Assembly (NCBI RefSeq): GCF_011397635.1
Contig: NC_064761.1
Location: 42,310,143-42,374,142 of the forward strand
Length of the DNA: 64,000 nucleotides
Reading direction: 5' to 3'
Source of the DNA: Epinephelus fuscoguttatus
Lineage: Eukaryota; Chordata; Actinopteri; Perciformes; Serranidae
In this document: positions 59,535 through 64,000 of the stretch, piece by piece
Position numbering within the stretch: position 1 is the stretch's first letter
How the letters are laid out: each line of letters begins with the position of its first letter
Program-made: the position numbers and the translations under genes
Notes under the pieces: model-generated
Told to the model about the DNA's origin: nothing
The model's database searches: none
What the model saw: only the letters and a program-made list of their open reading frames with translations

Positions 59535-60218
59535 TATAAATACATGCCCATCCTCATACTCATAAATTACTAAATACTTATTTATGTATTGCATATGAAT
59601 ATGTAAATAAGTATTTATTCATTTATGGGTATGTGGGTGTACACACACACACACATATATATTGGTATGCATATTCATTTGTTCACTTATTTAAGTATTA
59701 AAAAGATAGCAGGACAAGTTGATGAAGAAGTATGTGTAATATTGATATTTATATTTATTAATATTCATCATACATTTGGACTGGTTTATACTTGCTAGTC
59801 ATGGATAATTGGTCTTTTATATTATATGCAAATTTAAGTTTTGCAAGATAGATATTTGGTATTTATTGTTACGCTACATAAGGAAGCTGTCTGTTTCATT
59901 TCACTCAATGACTTATGGCGAAATGGTGGGATTTAATGACTTTATACTTCCTCCCACTCCTTTTCGATTGTGTAAATCAAAGTAGCTATACATTGGCAAT
60001 TGCTTTTCATTATGAGTTTTTATTATTTGTAAATACTGCTTTCTGGGTTTTTTTACACCTTCAAAATAAATATCAAATATCATAAATGTTGTCAGTCCTC
60101 TCGCTTCTCTTTAAATGTGAACTTCTATTGGTAAATTTGACTTTTGTTATTAAAATCAAAGACATTTGCTGCAGAATATCTTCTGGTTTCTTCTGTTTGC
60201 GCCACACGGAAAAGAATA

Positions 60219-60243
60219 ACTACATATCCCAGAGTGCAATGCG
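60219..60243 (+). promoter_or_regulatory. ZNF143/STAF-type binding motif upstream of TMED5
   Basis: ACTACATATCCCAGAGTGCA followed by ATGCG matches the long ZNF143 (SBS) consensus ACTACAnnTCCCAGAnTGCnnTGC closely. It lies about 340 bp upstream of the TMED5 start codon. Such motifs mark housekeeping promoters. Confidence 0.7.
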
Positions 60244-60561
60244 CGAAGAGCCCTAAAAAATGTGCCTGTATTTTTTTATAGTAGCTAATTAAAATCGAAC
60301 GATCAGTACAATATAAATAAAACTGTACCCTTAAAAAATACTTGTTTAATCCGACATAATTTTAAGTAAAAGTAAAAAATGTTTTGTGTTTTCAAACAGG
60401 CGGGGTCCTGAGCTGTCCACAGTCGTCAGTAGTTAGAGTGAGAACATTTCAACAGAAGTGAAGTTTGGGCGAACATAACTAGCCTCCTCGCCGCACACTT
60501 TCTAACACAGTAGCTAGTAACTGTACCGCCATTTTGGCTCTTTTGGACTTTAAGTTTGACC

Positions 60562-60750
60562 ATGGAGGTAGTCCGGGTGATTCTGAGTGTCCTGTCCGTG
60601 TTTGTTGCTCTGGTCTCGGAGAGGTTTGTGGTGGTGGCTGCCTTCTCTCAGTCTTTAGACAGCGACTTCACGTTCACACTACCCGCCGGTCGCAAGGAGT
60701 GTTTCTACCAGACCATGAAGAAAGATGCGTCCCTGGAGATTGAATATCAG
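60562..60750 (+). CDS. TMED5: TMED5 exon 1
   Basis: Residues 1-63: signal peptide and first GOLD strands, ending at LEIEYQ and a CAG|GTAAAA donor in phase 0. Confidence 0.95.
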
Positions 60751-61731
60751 GTAAAACACACTCACAGAAAGGGGATAATCCTGATAAAATCATAACAGAG
60801 CGAACCTAAACTACTTCTCTCTTTCTGCAGTCTGCAACATCACTGATAACCCGTCAGCGAGAGTAAACACTGACCTGACATTACACTTGTTGCTGATCCT
60901 TTTTTATGGTTGCTGTTGTAATTTACATCCCAGTGCATTCTCATCTACAGATAACAATAATTCAAACCACACTGCTGAATCACATTTTCCTCTGAGTAAG
61001 ACACCCAGCAGGTTATGTGACTCCCACCTCTATTTCCATATTGTTGGGAACCTGTTGAGCCGGTCAGTGTGCAGCTTGCAGCACTGAATCAACCTCTGAG
61101 CCTCACTCTCTTCTGTCTGTAAAAGTTAGGCGATGTCAGGGAGGTGTCTTTTGTTGCTGCCTGTGGGACACTTCCCAAGCACTTATATATCTGATGTAGT
61201 GTCTACCCTGGAGGACAAGGCATCATCACTTCCAGTGGAGCATGAGGAAGACCTTGAGACTAATGTTTAATTAGTCTGGAGAAGATGTCAACCCACACAA
61301 ACTTGCATATTTTCTCGCCAACGCTTTCTCTAACTTCTCACGTGTGAATGTCCTCCAATGTCCACAGGTATTGGATGGAGCAGGTCTCGATGTAGACTTC
61401 TTCATCTCCTCCCCATCTGGCCAAGTGCTGTTCAGTGACTACCGCAAGTCAGATGGAGTGCACACGTAAGTCACACAGGTGATCGAGGGGTGCACACATT
61501 ACCGACACAGACACATGCGCACACTCTTAACTGGCTGTGCGTTCCTCCAGAGTTGAGACCGAGGACGGAGACTACATGTTCTGCTTCGACAACACGTTCA
61601 GCTCCGTCTCCGAGAAGCTCATCTTCTTCGAGTTGATCCTGGACAACATGGACACGGATGAAGACCCAGACGACTGGAAGGAGTATGTCCATGGAGTGGA
61701 CACGCTGGACATGAGGCTGGAAGACATTATG
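60562..61731 (+). CDS. TMED5: TMED5: transmembrane p24 trafficking protein 5 (first three coding exons; 3' end outside)
   Basis: Three exons give 156 residues: a hydrophobic signal peptide (about 1-27) and the GOLD domain, from [16 protein letters not shown] through [19 protein letters not shown] and [20 protein letters not shown] to FFELILDN, then part of the linker ([10 protein letters not shown]). Cys47 and Cys107 are the conserved GOLD disulfide pair. The match to human TMED5 (229 residues, from memory) is strong. The coiled coil (ESINSIKSRLSKS in human), membrane span and cytosolic tail are not found up to base 64000, so the last exon lies beyond the window. TMED5 is a p24-gamma cargo receptor of COPII/COPI vesicles, with roles in Golgi structure and GPI-protein/Wnt transport. 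The start is the ATG at 60562; it sits in a good context (ACCATGG). Confidence 0.95.
61368..61465 (+). CDS. TMED5: TMED5 exon 2
   Basis: 98 nt, residues 64-95 plus a split Thr. [18 protein letters not shown] through KSDGVHT matches human. Acceptor TCCACAG, donor CAC|GTAAGT. Confidence 0.95.
61551..61731 (+). CDS. TMED5: TMED5 exon 3
   Basis: 181 nt, residues 96-156. Contains the second disulfide Cys (DYMFCFDN) and ends at LEDIM in phase 0 with an ATG|GTAAGG donor. Confidence 0.95.
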
Positions 61732-64000
61732 GTAAGGGGGCAGCCAAATTTGACATGCAACACATTCCAGAGTTGTTGTGTAATAGGTTTGTTTGTGTGG
61801 GAACTAAGTTAAGTCGTTTTGTTAGGTGTTTTAGACTTTGTCCCTCTTCTCTGCCGTTGAGATATTTGTCACTGTGCCACCTGTGCTCGCAGGATGACAT
61901 AGAGGGTGCAAAGCGACCCAACAGACTGCCAACCATATAGCAGTACTGAGAGGCGCTGACACAGTGTGTTTTCTCAATGCACAGCAGAGCAAAGTAAAAG
62001 TGTGTTATCTCAGTGACATGTTGAAGATGTGCTGGTCTCAAACTAAAGTAAGAGCCTGTCACCTGTAGCTATTTTTAGCTCACTGACACTGTCTCTGTTT
62101 GTATTTCCTTTCCTGCAATATTTCTAACTGCTCGCTATGTTTTAGGCAATGTAGTGCACAGCTCACGCCACCAGAGGTCAGCCTTTAGTGGTGGAGCTGG
62201 CAGCTGAGTTGAGAAAGATGGCGACTGTGGGTGGTGAGGATAACGTTACAGGACTGGGAAAAAAGCTAAATTCCTCTGCTCATGTTCTGGAGTATTGCCA
62301 CGTGTAACTTTATTTTGACATGACGTCCTCCAACTACAAAAGCAGTTATAAGCCACCTGATTTTATCCAACACATCTATTTTGTTCAGCCCATTATTGCG
62401 TCGGTACCCACTGCAGCAACATGTTTCACTGGGTCCTCCTATCTGTTCGTTGTTTTGTGGGGCGTAAGCATTTAAACCCAGCAAGACTTGTCGAAGTAAG
62501 CGACTTGCGTATTAGAAACACAGCACTGTAGCACAGACAATGACATACATGATACAATTAGTGCGTTCACACGACATTAGAGAAAATCGATTTAATTGTG
62601 TCAGTCCAAGTAAAACCGGACTTTTAAAATACATGTAAACATGTTAGTCGGACTGAAATTGTACTAAATCAGATTTCTAAAACACGCCCAGATAGTGTGA
62701 TTAGGAGTCGAATTACTCGTGTGTAAATTCAGTCAGTCAGACCAAAAGTGGCCGAGGCGCTCTGCACATGCTCCACAGTTTCCTCCTCTGGCTTTGACCT
62801 GGAAGTCTGATAGCATTAAATGTGTAACAGAAGAAGAAGCCAGTAGCAACGTGGTGAAATCTGCATCCAGAGCTGTGCTTTTTCGGACGTACGAGGAGAC
62901 AGTTTATGCTGTGTTAGCTGAAAGACCTAAATATTTTGAAATAAATGGATGATGAAAACACAGAATGGCGGTGTGTTAAGAAAAAAAAAGAGGTGGAACA
63001 GTTGGACGACACTCGATTGTTAAGGTCCAGTAGTAACAAGCTGAAAGGGGGCATATCGCCACCTATCGTAGAGGAGTCGGACATACTTCAGTTAACAAAT
63101 CAATTCCCCTCCCGTGCTTGTTTACTGGGACAAGCACAGTAGTCCACTAACTGTACATGTAAATATACTCCATGACTTCTATCACCAGCAGCTCAGCTTT
63201 TACGTTTTGTTTTTTTGTTAAACAAATACCGTCATATACGTATACCCTGGTGAAATGTCTGGAAGCTATGATGGCATGAAAAATTAAATACTGCCCAAGC
63301 CTACCAGTCCATATCTGGTTGATGAGACGTGGTTATACTGAAGGATAATACTGCTAATGAAACACACACATTTCCTATCATTTCTTGACAGTAAAAGCAT
63401 CCCACAGGTTCGCAAATGGAAAGCTTTCAATGTAAAGCAGCAATAGAGGAAATGTTGGCTTTGCATTAGCAGTAAATTAACACAGCTTTAAGTGATAAGT
63501 ATACAATAAAACATGCTTGATATCTTCAAGGACAAATATGAACATTAGAGTGCAAGTGTAGGGAGCTGCAGGGAGACTATCAAAAGTATTGAGAGCCGAA
63601 CGCACAAAAACTTTATAAGAACAGCTGTCTCTAGTCTGCAGCACAGACATGCAGGAGTCTAACCACTGAGGACACATCTCAGGGGAGAGGACTGTCACGG
63701 GTTGGCATGGAAACGCATGTTGGCACAGCGCAGCTAAAAACGGACCAACCCGTGGAAAAACCCTTATACATGCAAAGTCACAAGGAGAGTGTTACAAGAA
63801 TAGAAAATGTCATGAACCCTCACCTATTGGCTGAAGGCAACCAATTGTTTCATCTTGCACCACAATGGCCTGCACCGCCCCTTCACCGGGAACTGTCTTA
63901 ATTTGTGTCAGAGGTCACATAGGCCTCGCTTAAAAAGACAGGAAATGTCTGTTTCAGCTGTGCAGGAACTTTTTTTTTTTTTTCATGGAAGAAGGAACAC
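61732..64000 (+). other. TMED5: TMED5 intron 3 (continues beyond the window)
   Basis: At least 2.27 kb. It holds a CTCF-like motif (62168-62182), a YY1-like AAGATGGCG (62215-62223), and repeat-like DNA at about 62565-63160. I find no match to the final TMED5 exon here. Confidence 0.6.
62565..63160. mobile_element. Possible DNA transposon remnant
   Basis: Begins near GTGCGTTCACACGACATTAG and has ACATGTAAACATG and GTCGGACTGAAAT-type sequence near the left and TACATGTAAATAT near the right, a pattern common in fish DNA transposons. Two short frames within it show no similarity I recognise. Confidence 0.3.

Larger units (their letters stand above)
57703..60561. other. SUCO-TMED5 intergenic region
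   Basis: Head-to-head spacer between the two genes. It holds an AC microsatellite (58279-58302), the palindromic Tc1-like element (58331-59534), AT-rich sequence at 59540-60180, and a ZNF143-type motif (60219-60243) in the TMED5 upstream region. No host gene seen. Confidence 0.65.

Noticed and set aside
1..64000. tRNA, rRNA, snRNA or microRNA genes
   Set aside because: No cloverleaf with A/B boxes, no snRNA promoter with a matching gene body, and no clear host-type hairpin was seen by eye; a covariance-model search could still find one.

Overview
This is vertebrate nuclear DNA, almost certainly from a teleost fish. The genes are split by GT-AG introns, the proteins are vertebrate orthologues, and the non-coding DNA carries typical fish transposon relics (Rex3-like and L2-like LINEs, hAT and Tc1 elements) and long (TG)n microsatellites. 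There is no operon structure, CRISPR array, phage or plasmid feature.

Layout. (1) Bases 1-249 hold the end of a minus-strand gene: only its first coding exon (194-249) is visible, and the acceptor of its first intron lies exactly at the window edge. I could not identify the product. (2) 250 to about 4200 is intergenic and filled with transposon remnants and microsatellites. (3) About 4200 to 57392 is one minus-strand gene, SUCO (SUN domain-containing ossification factor). I could place every coding exon (23) with matching splice phases, giving a protein of 1396 residues, or 1351 if the frame-neutral exon 4 is skipped. Intron 1 alone is 21.4 kb and intron 2 is 6.3 kb; both host transposons. 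(4) 57393-60561 is the intergenic space between SUCO and the next gene, which point away from each other. It holds a palindromic Tc1-like element and a ZNF143/STAF-type promoter motif. (5) 60562-61731 holds the first three coding exons of plus-strand TMED5, a p24-family cargo receptor; its final coding exon lies beyond the window.

SUCO and TMED5 both act in the early secretory pathway. SUCO is a rough-ER membrane protein linked to collagen production and bone formation. TMED5 acts in ER-to-Golgi transport. Their adjacency is probably positional, as no functional link is visible in the sequence.

I found no previously undescribed biological system. The points most worth a second look are the 7-codon uORF whose stop overlaps the SUCO start codon, a symmetric 135-nt cassette exon, a 21-nt microexon inside the SUN domain, and several transposons with intact target-site duplications, two of which carry relics of transposase coding sequence.
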